DNA from: Phascolarctobacterium sp.
GTDB lineage: Bacteria; Bacillota; Negativicutes; Acidaminococcales; Acidaminococcaceae
Direction of reading: 5' to 3'
Length of the DNA: 5,094 nucleotides
Assembly (NCBI GenBank): GCA_022718015.1
Contig: JAIHZV010000113.1
Coordinates: 1 to 5,094 of the forward strand
The notes beneath the pieces are model-generated. The model did not search any database and was not told the DNA's origin. It saw only the letters and a program-made list of their open reading frames with translations. Made by a program: the position numbers and the translations under genes. Numbering within the stretch: the first letter of the stretch is position 1; the number at the start of each line of letters is the position of its first letter. Shown here in pieces: positions 1-5,094 of the stretch.

Positions 1-1
1 A

Positions 2-847
2 TTTAATGAAGTTGCTTATATAGTCCCTATTTTTAAGATATCTCAAGCGTCGATGGAAAGACTTTATGAGTTTTTTAGTGTTAAAAATGAAAATATTATT
101 AATGGCAACCGAGTGAAGAGTATAGAAAGCATAGAATTTAAAAATGTTACGTTTTCTTATGATAATAAAAATATACTTAGTAATGTAAGCTTTAAGTTGT
201 TAAAAAACAAAGTGAATGCTTTGGTTGGTGTTAGTGGAGCAGGAAAATCTACAATAATCGGTATGCTAATGGGATATATAAAGCCAGATTGTGGAGAAAT
301 CCTTGTTAATGGAAAAAATTTTAATTTGTATAGGATTCAAGATATAAGAGATAAAATTTCTGTTTTATCTCAAGAACCGATAATTTTCGAAAGGACGATG
401 AAAGAAAATATTGCTTATAATTGTAGTAGTCAAGTTGAATTTCAATCTAAATATGATTCAATAGTACAAGCCGCTTATTTAAATACTATAGTCGATAGAC
501 TGGATTATGGTGTTAATACAATATTAAAAAATAATGGAGGTAACTTGTCTGGAGGGGAACGACAAAGGGTATGTTTAGCTAGAGAATTATATAAGGATTC
601 TTCTGTATACGTCTTTGATGAAGCAACTTCAGCGTTAGATGCAATTTCAGAAAATATAGTTATGAACAATATAAAATCTATGTCGAAAAATTATATAGTA
701 TTTGTAGTAACTCATAGACTGAAAAATATTAAAACAGCGGACATGATATATGTTTTAGATAATGGTCGGATAACAGAAAATGGAAAACATGAAGAATTAA
801 TAAATAATAAAATGCTATATTACTCATTATACAAACAACAATCATGA
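2..847 (+). CDS. ABC exporter, C-terminal part with ATPase domain (5' end cut by window edge)
   Basis: This is the end of a half-size ABC exporter, in which membrane helices are fused to an ATPase that powers export across the cytoplasmic membrane. The reading frame is open from base 2, and the residues before the ATG at 53 (ending KISQAS) look like the last membrane-to-ATPase linker of such exporters, so 53 is probably an internal Met. Numbering from that Met, the ATPase domain is complete: A-loop Tyr36, Walker A GVSGAGKST (59-67, Lys65), Q-loop Gln107, signature LSGGERQR (165-172), Walker B ending Asp189-Glu190, D-loop SALD (193-196) and H-loop His221. All catalytic residues are intact. The PqqD-like gene follows 13 bases later, apparently in one operon. 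By family the substrate could be a peptide, lipid or drug; the neighbour favours a modified peptide, which is inference. The gene is very AT-rich, unlike the genes from 1139 to 4106. Confidence 0.93.
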   Translation, partial: FNEVAYIVPIFKISQASMERLYEFFSVKNENIINGNRVKSIESIEFKNVTFSYDNKNILSNVSFKLLKNKVNALVGVSGAGKSTIIGMLMGYIKPDCGEILVNGKNFNLYRIQDIRDKISVLSQEPIIFERTMKENIAYNCSSQVEFQSKYDSIVQAAYLNTIVDRLDYGVNTILKNNGGNLSGGERQRVCLARELYKDSSVYVFDEATSALDAISENIVMNNIKSMSKNYIVFVVTHRLKNIKTADMIYVLDNGRITENGKHEELINNKMLYYSLYKQQS

Positions 848-860
848 AAGGAATATAAAA

Positions 861-1124
861 ATGCAGTATATAAAATATTCTAACATTGATATATCTACCT
901 ATGGCGACATATATGTAGTTAGTATAGGAAATGATGCTGATGGATTATTTTCTGTTTCTGAATCAGCAGCCATTTTACTAAGAAAATTAGATGAAGTGAA
1001 AACTTATGATAAATTAGTGCGAGAAATATTGTTAAATTATAATATAGATGAATCCATTATTCGAAAGAATCTAAATGATTTTTTGAAGCAGATGATTGAT
1101 TTAAAAATAATAAAACAATTTTAA
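861..1124 (+). CDS. PqqD-like small protein (probable RiPP recognition element)
   Basis: An 87-residue protein with the pattern of the PqqD family: an N-terminal beta-rich part (about 8-32, with GDIYVV and GLFSVSES), then a helix with hydrophobic repeats (34-43), and a winged-helix-like C-terminal part (about 48-84) ending in the typical last helix LNDFLKQMIDLKII. In known systems (PqqD, lasso-peptide B1 proteins, partners of radical-SAM maturases) this fold binds the leader of a precursor peptide and delivers it to modifying enzymes. The length fits a free-standing domain. An AAAGGA ribosome site (847-852) lies 8 bases before the ATG and overlaps the end of the ABC gene's stop codon, so the two genes are probably translated from one message. 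No precursor peptide or modifying enzyme is visible; they would have to lie to the left. The family call rests on pattern, without a profile search. The gene is AT-rich like the ABC gene. Confidence 0.72.
   Translation: MQYIKYSNIDISTYGDIYVVSIGNDADGLFSVSESAAILLRKLDEVKTYDKLVREILLNYNIDESIIRKNLNDFLKQMIDLKIIKQF
1083..1111 (+). promoter_or_regulatory. Possible promoter inside the end of the PqqD-like gene
   Basis: TTGAAG (1083-1088) and AATAAT (1106-1111) are separated by 17 bases and match the sigma-70/sigma-A consensus at 4 of 6 and 5 of 6 positions. This would start transcription near 1118, about 20 bases before the secreted-protein gene. The surrounding sequence is so AT-rich that a chance match is quite possible; the alternative is read-through from the ABC/PqqD-like genes. 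Confidence 0.3.
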
Positions 1125-1128
1125 GGAG
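1123..1128 (+). promoter_or_regulatory. Ribosome binding site overlapping the upstream stop codon
   Basis: AAGGAG shares its first two bases with the TAA stop of the PqqD-like gene (1122-1124) and lies 10 bases before the ATG at 1139. It supports 1139 as the start and allows translational linkage between the two genes. Confidence 0.75.
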
Positions 1129-1138
1129 ATGCTTAACC

Positions 1139-2362
1139 ATGAAGAAATTTCTCGTAATTCCTTCTCTTTGTGCTTTGCTTTTGAGTGCAGGCTTGGCAGA
1201 GCAGGCTGCTTTTGCTGCCGAAAACGTGCCTGCGCAGGAAAAGCAGCAGGTTGTGCTGCCGCCGGACGGCAAAATGCCGCCCCTGCTGAAGGATGGCAAG
1301 CGTCAGCCGTTGCCGCCGCGTATGCGTCGTCCGCAGCTGTCTAATACAGAGGCTGCTGCCAAATTGCAGGAGGCCTATGGCTATCGTTATTCGGAGATGC
1401 TGCGTCTGCTGAATAATGGGCACAGCTATGGCGAGATGAATACAGCTTGTCTGTATGCTTATCTTTCTGGTGCGCCTGTAGAAAAGGTGCTGCAGCTACG
1501 CCAGCCTGCGACCTGGGGCCGCGTAAGAGTGCAGCTTGGGCTGACGCCGAAGGTTTATGCTGAAAGGTATATGCAGTATCAGGCAAGCTATCTGCCTGCT
1601 GACAGCAGCGTTGACAGAACGACAGCTTTGCAATATTTGCAGCAGGGTTATCCGCTCAGCGATATTTTGCAGGCTGGCAAGTTAGCAAAGGAGTGCGGCA
1701 AAACTTTGGCACAGATACTGCCTATGCGCACGGTTACCTGTGATTGGGAGCAGGTTAAGGAAATGCTAGGTTTGCAGCAGGAAAATAAACAGGACAAACC
1801 TTTTGCCTTCAGAGGTCGTGGTCAGCGCAGCGGTGCCGGTTTTGCCGGTCTGCATACGCGCGATATGACGAAGGAGCGTGCTGTACGTATTTTCCATAAC
1901 GATTATCTTTTTGCTGAAGAAGAGCTGGGCAGTTTATATGATAAGTATGGCTTTAATGCTGCAGAGGATATTTGTTTGCACGCTTATATGGCGAAAAAGC
2001 CGCTGGCAGAAATTGAGAGTCTGCGTGATAAATATTCCTGGGAGCGCATGAAGTATGTGCTGGGATTGACGCCGGAGGTTTATTTTGAGCGCTGCGTGGA
2101 TTATCAGGCTCGTCGTCTTGCTGAACGCATGGATATTCCCCGTAAGGTGACGAAGAAGTATATGCATTTGGGGTATGCGATGCACCATATCAACAGTGCT
2201 TATCTTTTGGCGCAGAAGGCTGGACTGGACATCAGCAAGGTTATTGATTTGAAAACGCCGAAGAACAGCTGGAGCGATGTAGCTGCGAAGATTGGCGTGA
2301 GCGAGGCTGACTGTCAGGCTATGAAGGATAAAATCAGTAAGGATTTTGGGAGGCACGCATGA
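1139..2362 (+). CDS. Secreted protein of unknown function with four helical repeats
   Basis: A 407-residue protein I do not recognise as a named family. It begins with a clear Sec signal peptide: MKK, a hydrophobic stretch (about 4-20) and a likely signal peptidase I site AFA|A after residue 26. Cys11 is not in a lipobox, so it is not an obvious lipoprotein. A proline- and basic-rich linker (about 38-66) precedes the body. The body holds four related units of about 47 residues (90-137, 166-212, 267-312, 341-388). Each has an early Gly-aromatic or Gly-His step, an Ala/Leu-rich helix, a hydrophobic helix ending near Leu-Lys/Arg, then a conserved Trp and a closing LGL or IGV. Units 1+2 and 3+4 form a larger duplication: LGLTPKVYAERYMQYQ (133-148) matches LGLTPEVYFERCVDYQ (308-323). 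A Gly/Arg-rich linker (about 224-238) joins the halves. The protein should act in the cell envelope or outside. GC content is far above that of the upstream genes. It ends in an ATGA overlap with the CGGC gene. Confidence 0.88.
   Translation: MKKFLVIPSLCALLLSAGLAEQAAFAAENVPAQEKQQVVLPPDGKMPPLLKDGKRQPLPPRMRRPQLSNTEAAAKLQEAYGYRYSEMLRLLNNGHSYGEMNTACLYAYLSGAPVEKVLQLRQPATWGRVRVQLGLTPKVYAERYMQYQASYLPADSSVDRTTALQYLQQGYPLSDILQAGKLAKECGKTLAQILPMRTVTCDWEQVKEMLGLQQENKQDKPFAFRGRGQRSGAGFAGLHTRDMTKERAVRIFHNDYLFAEEELGSLYDKYGFNAAEDICLHAYMAKKPLAEIESLRDKYSWERMKYVLGLTPEVYFERCVDYQARRLAERMDIPRKVTKKYMHLGYAMHHINSAYLLAQKAGLDISKVIDLKTPKNSWSDVAAKIGVSEADCQAMKDKISKDFGRHA
1406..2302 (+). repeat. Protein-level repeats: four units in two duplicated halves
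   Basis: The four units encoded at 1406-1549, 1634-1774, 1937-2074 and 2159-2302 share a pattern of aromatic or small residues at the start, a helix with alternating Ala/Leu, and a Trp followed 8-10 residues later by LGL or IGV. Units 1 and 3 resemble each other most, as they share the LGLTP-x-VY-x-ER continuation. Units 2 and 4 also match each other, through YLQQGY/YMHLGY and LAKECG/LAQKAG. The simplest history is duplication of one unit, then duplication of the pair. The repeats are diverged at DNA level, so this is not a recent expansion. Confidence 0.75.
2348..2353 (+). promoter_or_regulatory. Ribosome binding site of the CGGC gene, inside the preceding gene
   Basis: GGGAGG lies 5 bases before the ATG at 2359 and within the last codons of the secreted-protein gene. 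With the ATGA overlap (2359-2362) it points to coupled translation. Confidence 0.75.
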
Positions 2363-2712
2363 AAAGGATAGCTATTTTACGCTGCTTACAATCTAATGAT
2401 GTTTGTACCGGGGCAGCCTGTATGCAGGCCTTGCATAAGAAAACAGGCGCCTTTGCTATGTATGGCGATGAGCCGCTGGAGCTGGAAGCTTTTTGGAGCT
2501 GCAATGGCTGCGGCGACTGCAAGCTGAAGAATCAGGCGGGCATAGAGGAAAAGCTTGCGCGTATTGCGAGCCTGCAGGTTGATGCTGTGCATGTGGGCGT
2601 ATGCACGAAGCACCGTAATGATATGGGCGAGAAGGTGACGTGCAGAAAGATTGTGGAAATCTGTGAGCGTTTGCGTGCAGGCGGCATCAAAATTGTCGAC
2701 GGCACGCACTGA
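2359..2712 (+). CDS. CGGC-domain cysteine-rich protein, putative metal binding
   Basis: A 117-residue cytoplasmic protein (no signal peptide, no membrane segment) matching the CGGC domain family, whose conserved Cys and His residues are thought to bind metal; no reaction is established for the family. Visible landmarks are MKRIAILRC at the start, CTGAAC (16-21), CNGCGDC (48-54, the family's central cysteine cluster) and HVGVCTKH (78-85), with further Cys at 95 and 102, and His26 and His117. In total there are nine Cys and four His in 117 residues. The length fits a complete single-domain member. The start is fixed by GGGAGG 5 bases upstream and by the 4-base overlap with the secreted-protein gene, so both are made from one message. 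Transcription probably ends at the hairpin 34 bases after the stop. A metal-storage, metal-sensing or redox role is possible, but nothing here chooses among them. Confidence 0.85.
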   Translation: MKRIAILRCLQSNDVCTGAACMQALHKKTGAFAMYGDEPLELEAFWSCNGCGDCKLKNQAGIEEKLARIASLQVDAVHVGVCTKHRNDMGEKVTCRKIVEICERLRAGGIKIVDGTH

Positions 2713-2745
2713 GTAAATTGCAATTGAATTAATCCGAAATAAAAT

Positions 2746-2795
2746 AAGCCTCCCTCCGGAGTTAGACGAAAATCTAATTCCGAAGGGAGGCTTTT
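2746..2795. terminator. Bidirectional intrinsic terminator
   Basis: Arms 2746-2766 and 2773-2793 form a stem of up to 21 pairs around a 6-base loop (CGAAAA). On the + strand the stem runs into TTTT (2792-2795), followed by GTGTCTTT. On the - strand the other side gives TTATTTTATTT (2735-2745 read in reverse). It therefore serves both the CGGC gene (+) and the symporter gene (-), which converge here. Position 11 is a C/A mismatch on the + strand but a G-U pair on the - strand; position 16 is the reverse, so each transcript has one mismatch and one wobble. Confidence 0.9.
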
Positions 2796-2822
2796 GTGTC
2801 TTTACAGCACTTATTTTACAGC

Positions 2823-4106
2823 TTATTCTTCTTCTGCAATTTTGCCTTTGAGGTCATGGTCGGTCATAGCGCAAACGCAGGAGTCAGACCAAACGTTTTC
2901 TGCGGTTTCAACCATGTCGATAATGGTGTAAATCGGCAGGATGATACCCATGATACCGATAGGAGCGCCGATGCCGCTCATCAGGGACAGGGTGAGGAAG
3001 TAGCAGCCCATAGGTACGCCAGCGTTACCAACAGCAGCAAGTACGGATACCAGCAGCCAGGTCAGCATGGTGGTCAGGGACAGCTCAAAGCCTGCATTCT
3101 GCATAACGAAGATAGAGGTAATCAGGATGAAGGCAGCACAGCCGTTCATGTTGATGGTGGTGCAGATAGGCAGTACAAAGCGGGAAACAGCTTTGTTAAC
3201 CTTCAGGTTCTGCTCAGCAGAAGCCATGGTTACAGGCAGGGTGCCTGCGGAGCTCTTGGTGAACAGTGCAACTGCGATTGCCGGAGACATTTTTTTGAAA
3301 ACGTCAATCGGGTTCAGGCCTCTTGCCAGCAGGAAGAGAGGCAGAATGATGAAGAATTGTACGCAGTTGCTGGCCATGATAACCAGAGTGTATTTGCCCA
3401 GTGCGCCAACGATTACGCCGGCTTCAATCTGTGCGGAGAGCTGACCAGCGAAGGCCAGAATGCCGAGCGGCAGTACGTACAGCAGCGCTTTGATCAGGGT
3501 GAACAGCAGCTCTTGGAAGCCGATGATGCCCTTAAGCAGCATTTCTCTATTCTCAGTTTTAGGCATAAATGCCAGGCCTAAGCCCATAGCAGCAGCGATG
3601 AGCATTACGGAAAGCACGTTGCCTGCCAGGAACGGCTGCAACATGTTATTAGGAATAACATTTAAAATATGGTCATAGTAGCTTAATTTGCCAAGATTTT
3701 GCGGAACGTTGGACAGGCCGCCGCCAACTACCTCTGCAGGCAGGTTGCCGGGAGCTACCCAAAGATAAATAGCAAGACCGATGCCTGCTGCACAAACAGT
3801 AGTCAAGAAGGTGTAGACTACGGCGTGAGCAAAAATTTGGCCGGTTTCTTTTTTGCTTCCCAGCGCAGCCAGCGTAGTAATTACGGCTAAGGCGATGGTG
3901 GGTACGGCGATGAATTGGAAGAGACGGGTGTAAACGGTCGCGATGAAGTTGAATAACTCATTCAGGGGTTGGATTCCCATGTAACCCAGTACGGCACCGA
4001 CTACCAACGCGCCCATCCATAGGACAAATTGGCTTTTGTTGTTTTGTGATTTGTTTTGATTCATCACTTTTTGTGCTAAATCTTTCACATCTGCATTTTG
4101 CTGCAT
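2823..4106 (-). CDS. Dicarboxylate/amino acid:cation symporter (SDF/DAACS family)
   Basis: A 427-residue inner-membrane transporter of the glutamate-transporter fold, which couples uptake of a small organic or amino acid to Na+ or H+. After a Gln/Asn-rich cytoplasmic start (1-26) come about eight membrane helices and two re-entrant hairpins. Hairpin 1 carries the serine-rich tip KSSAGTLP (284-291); helix 7 has NMNGCA (319-324) where relatives have NMDGT; hairpin 2 has GNAGVP (360-365); helix 8 has IIDMVETAENVWSD (395-408). Asp397, Thr401, Asn404 and Asp408 align with substrate- and sodium-site residues of GltPh, but the arginine that binds an acidic side chain (Arg397 in GltPh) is Glu400 here. 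The substrate is therefore probably not glutamate, aspartate or a dicarboxylate, whatever the family name says. The length is normal for the family. The start is supported by AGGAGG (4114-4119) 7 bases upstream. It has its own promoter and shares the convergent terminator. Confidence 0.93.
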   Translation of the reverse strand: MQQNADVKDLAQKVMNQNKSQNNKSQFVLWMGALVVGAVLGYMGIQPLNELFNFIATVYTRLFQFIAVPTIALAVITTLAALGSKKETGQIFAHAVVYTFLTTVCAAGIGLAIYLWVAPGNLPAEVVGGGLSNVPQNLGKLSYYDHILNVIPNNMLQPFLAGNVLSVMLIAAAMGLGLAFMPKTENREMLLKGIIGFQELLFTLIKALLYVLPLGILAFAGQLSAQIEAGVIVGALGKYTLVIMASNCVQFFIILPLFLLARGLNPIDVFKKMSPAIAVALFTKSSAGTLPVTMASAEQNLKVNKAVSRFVLPICTTINMNGCAAFILITSIFVMQNAGFELSLTTMLTWLLVSVLAAVGNAGVPMGCYFLTLSLMSGIGAPIGIMGIILPIYTIIDMVETAENVWSDSCVCAMTDHDLKGKIAEEE

Positions 4107-4113
4107 TGATATC

Positions 4114-4119
4114 CCTCCT
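4114..4119 (-). promoter_or_regulatory. Ribosome binding site of the symporter gene
   Basis: Read on the - strand this is a full AGGAGG, 7 bases before the ATG at 4106-4104. It fixes the symporter start and suggests strong translation. Confidence 0.85.
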
Positions 4120-4149
4120 AAAATAGGTACTGCCAGAGTTTTCTAAATT

Positions 4150-4167
4150 CTAGCAGTATTTTGCTAG
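4150..4167 (-). promoter_or_regulatory. Small hairpin in the symporter leader RNA
   Basis: On the - strand CTAGCA and TGCTAG form a perfect 6-pair stem with a 6-base loop (AAATAC). It sits about 20-37 bases after the predicted transcription start and some 30 bases before the ribosome site. It could be an operator or an mRNA stability element, and it lacks a following T-run, so it is not an attenuator by itself. An outer TGCC/GGCA pair (4167-4170 with 4131-4134) could form an alternative fold that competes for base 4167. A role is unproven. Confidence 0.35.
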
Positions 4168-4192
4168 GCAGCTGTTCAGCATACCTAAAAGC

Positions 4193-4221
4193 ATTATAAC
4201 ATTTTCTGAAAGATATGTAAA
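4193..4221 (-). promoter_or_regulatory. Sigma-70/sigma-A promoter of the symporter gene
   Basis: On the - strand TTTACA (4221-4216) and a perfect TATAAT (4198-4193) are separated by 17 bases, with an extended -10 TG one base before TATAAT. Five of six -35 and all six -10 positions match consensus. Transcription would start near 4186, giving a leader of about 80 bases. The symporter should thus be transcribed independently of the permease gene to its right. Confidence 0.75.
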
Positions 4222-4346
4222 TTGCTATTTTGTAGAAAAAAATAATATTTGCAGTTTATTGCTTCATTCTGCTTAGCTTAAGGGAGTTTTCCGCAGCTTT
4301 TATGTTGCTTTTGCCAGTATACGCTTTTTATTTCTTCGGACTCTGA

Positions 4347-5094
4347 TTAAGTTAACTCTTTGCTAGTAAGATCAGCTTTAGAGATAAAATGTACCGCCAA
4401 GTATAGACTGATAAGGCTGAAAGAACACATTAAACCTAATGATTGCCAATTGTAGATGCTGAAAGCAACTTCTCTTATTGCTTGTAATTGATACGTTAGC
4501 GGATTGATAGTGGCTAAAATTTGAATAAAAAAGGGAGCATCAACAAGAACATAAAATGATGGTGCGCTAAACGACAATGGCATAATGAGAAATGTGAGTA
4601 ACAAATCTCTTGTTTGATAGCTATTTATACCGATAGTTAGTAATGTTCCTACGCTTAACCAGAAAATCATACTTATCAAACCGATGAAGATAACTAGTAT
4701 AAAATTAAGTAATGCCAACTTTAAATTGAATATTAATACTAGTATACCGAAGACTGCGGATTGAATTAAGTATCCTAGTATAGAACTTGTACTGACAACT
4801 AAGATATATGCTAGTGGGTGCAGACCGTTTTGCATTTTTAAAGCAAAAAAGCCATATCTTCTATCTACAGTCATACGATAGATTAGACGAGACATTTGTC
4901 CGATAATACTCATAGATATAAGACCGAGCAAGGCATATTCTTTGTAACCTACTTCAATGCCTAGGAAATTTATATTGCCGACAGTTCTTGAAAGTGCGGT
5001 GACAATAAATATGAAATAAATTAATGGTGATAGCATTTGCGCTACTAATGTAGCACGAGTTTTAAAAAAAACATTTGTTTCCAATTTTATTAAT
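4347..5094 (-). CDS. ABC-2 type transporter permease (start beyond the window edge)
   Basis: A membrane subunit of a two-component ABC transporter, the type that pairs with a separate ATPase to export drugs, peptides or polysaccharides. At least 245 residues with about six membrane helices (near 17-32, 50-68, 92-118, 126-153, 160-181 and 216-234, counted from the TTG at 5084). The stretch INPLTYQLQAIR (193-204), after a helix and a short amphipathic segment (SFSAPSFYVLVDAPFF, 171-186), is the conserved end of the DrrB/NodJ-like ABC-2 family. The TTG at 5084 has no ribosome site, and the frame stays open to the edge (Leu-Ile-Lys before it), so the real start is a few codons to the right. Its ATPase partner is not in the window and probably lies upstream, off the right edge. 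No convincing terminator follows the stop. The gene is very AT-rich, like the ABC exporter at the left end and unlike the symporter gene next to it. Substrate unknown. Confidence 0.88.
   Translation of the reverse strand, partial: LIKLETNVFFKTRATLVAQMLSPLIYFIFIVTALSRTVGNINFLGIEVGYKEYALLGLISMSIIGQMSRLIYRMTVDRRYGFFALKMQNGLHPLAYILVVSTSSILGYLIQSAVFGILVLIFNLKLALLNFILVIFIGLISMIFWLSVGTLLTIGINSYQTRDLLLTFLIMPLSFSAPSFYVLVDAPFFIQILATINPLTYQLQAIREVAFSIYNWQSLGLMCSFSLISLYLAVHFISKADLTSKELT

Noticed and set aside
1169..1171. Cys11 of the secreted protein as a lipoprotein cysteine
   Set aside because: The preceding residues PSL do not form a lipobox, and the cysteine sits in the middle of the hydrophobic stretch, with a normal AFA|A cleavage site further on.
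1129..1344. A 71-codon + strand frame starting just before the secreted-protein gene
   Set aside because: It overlaps the signal-peptide region in another frame, the AAGGAG would be too close to its ATG, and its Ala/Cys-rich product is a composition artefact.
1934..2356. A 140-codon open frame on the - strand
   Set aside because: It is antisense to the secreted repeat protein, with no ribosome site and no recognisable features. The + strand gene has a signal peptide, repeats and a ribosome site.
2386..2709. A 107-codon open frame on the - strand
   Set aside because: It is antisense to the CGGC gene, whose Cys/His motifs and coupled start are convincing, and it has no supporting signals of its own.
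2716..2725. Palindrome AATTGCAATT after the CGGC gene
   Set aside because: It is a short AT-rich palindrome just after a stop codon, without a second copy or a nearby promoter, so chance is the simplest explanation.
2796..3581. A 261-codon open frame on the + strand
   Set aside because: It lies antisense to the well-supported symporter gene, starts inside the terminator tail, has no ribosome site and encodes a Gln/Asn/His-rich sequence with no fold-like pattern, which is the usual shadow of a membrane-protein gene.
1121..4286. TTAAGGAG at 1121 and TTAAGGGAG at 4278 as insertion-site direct repeats
   Set aside because: The match is short and imperfect, and the left copy is explained as a ribosome binding site.
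4261..4346. Possible terminator for the permease gene (CTTAAGCTAAG and a CTGC/GCAG pair on the - strand)
   Set aside because: The stems are only four pairs long and no T-run follows them, so it does not meet the pattern of an intrinsic terminator.
5082..5084. TTG as the true start of the ABC-2 permease
   Set aside because: No ribosome site precedes it and the frame continues open to the window edge. Family members usually have several more residues before the first helix.

Overview
The window reads as part of a bacterial chromosome, most likely from an anaerobic Firmicute-type bacterium. Negativicutes is my best guess, from the overall gene content and the style of the secreted repeat protein; the sequence does not prove it. 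No rRNA, tRNA, CRISPR array or transposase is visible.

Layout: (A) 1-1124, + strand and very AT-rich (hand count of 481-540: about 27% GC), holds the 3' part of an ABC exporter with its C-terminal ATPase domain, then a small PqqD-like protein. This pair is typical of the maturation and export end of a RiPP (ribosomally made, modified peptide) locus that continues off the left edge. (B) 1139-2712, + strand and much richer in GC (hand count of 1261-1320: about 70%), holds a secreted 407-residue protein built from four copies of a helical repeat, coupled through an ATGA overlap to a cysteine-rich CGGC-domain protein. (C) 2746-2795 is a long hairpin that can terminate transcription in both directions. 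(D) 2823-4106, - strand, is a sodium/proton-coupled symporter of the glutamate-transporter (SDF/DAACS) family with altered substrate-site residues. It has its own strong promoter at 4193-4221. (E) 4347-5094, - strand and again very AT-rich (hand count of 4681-4740: about 23% GC), is an ABC-2 type permease whose true start lies beyond the right edge.

The AT-rich transport genes on both sides point inward toward a GC-richer block of about 3 kb. No terminator is visible between the PqqD-like gene and the secreted repeat-protein gene, so the four + strand genes could share one transcript ending at the 2746-2795 hairpin. The sharp change in base composition exactly at that junction suggests they nevertheless have different origins. 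The points most worth following are the RiPP-type pair at the left edge, the repeat architecture of the secreted protein, and the changed substrate site of the symporter.
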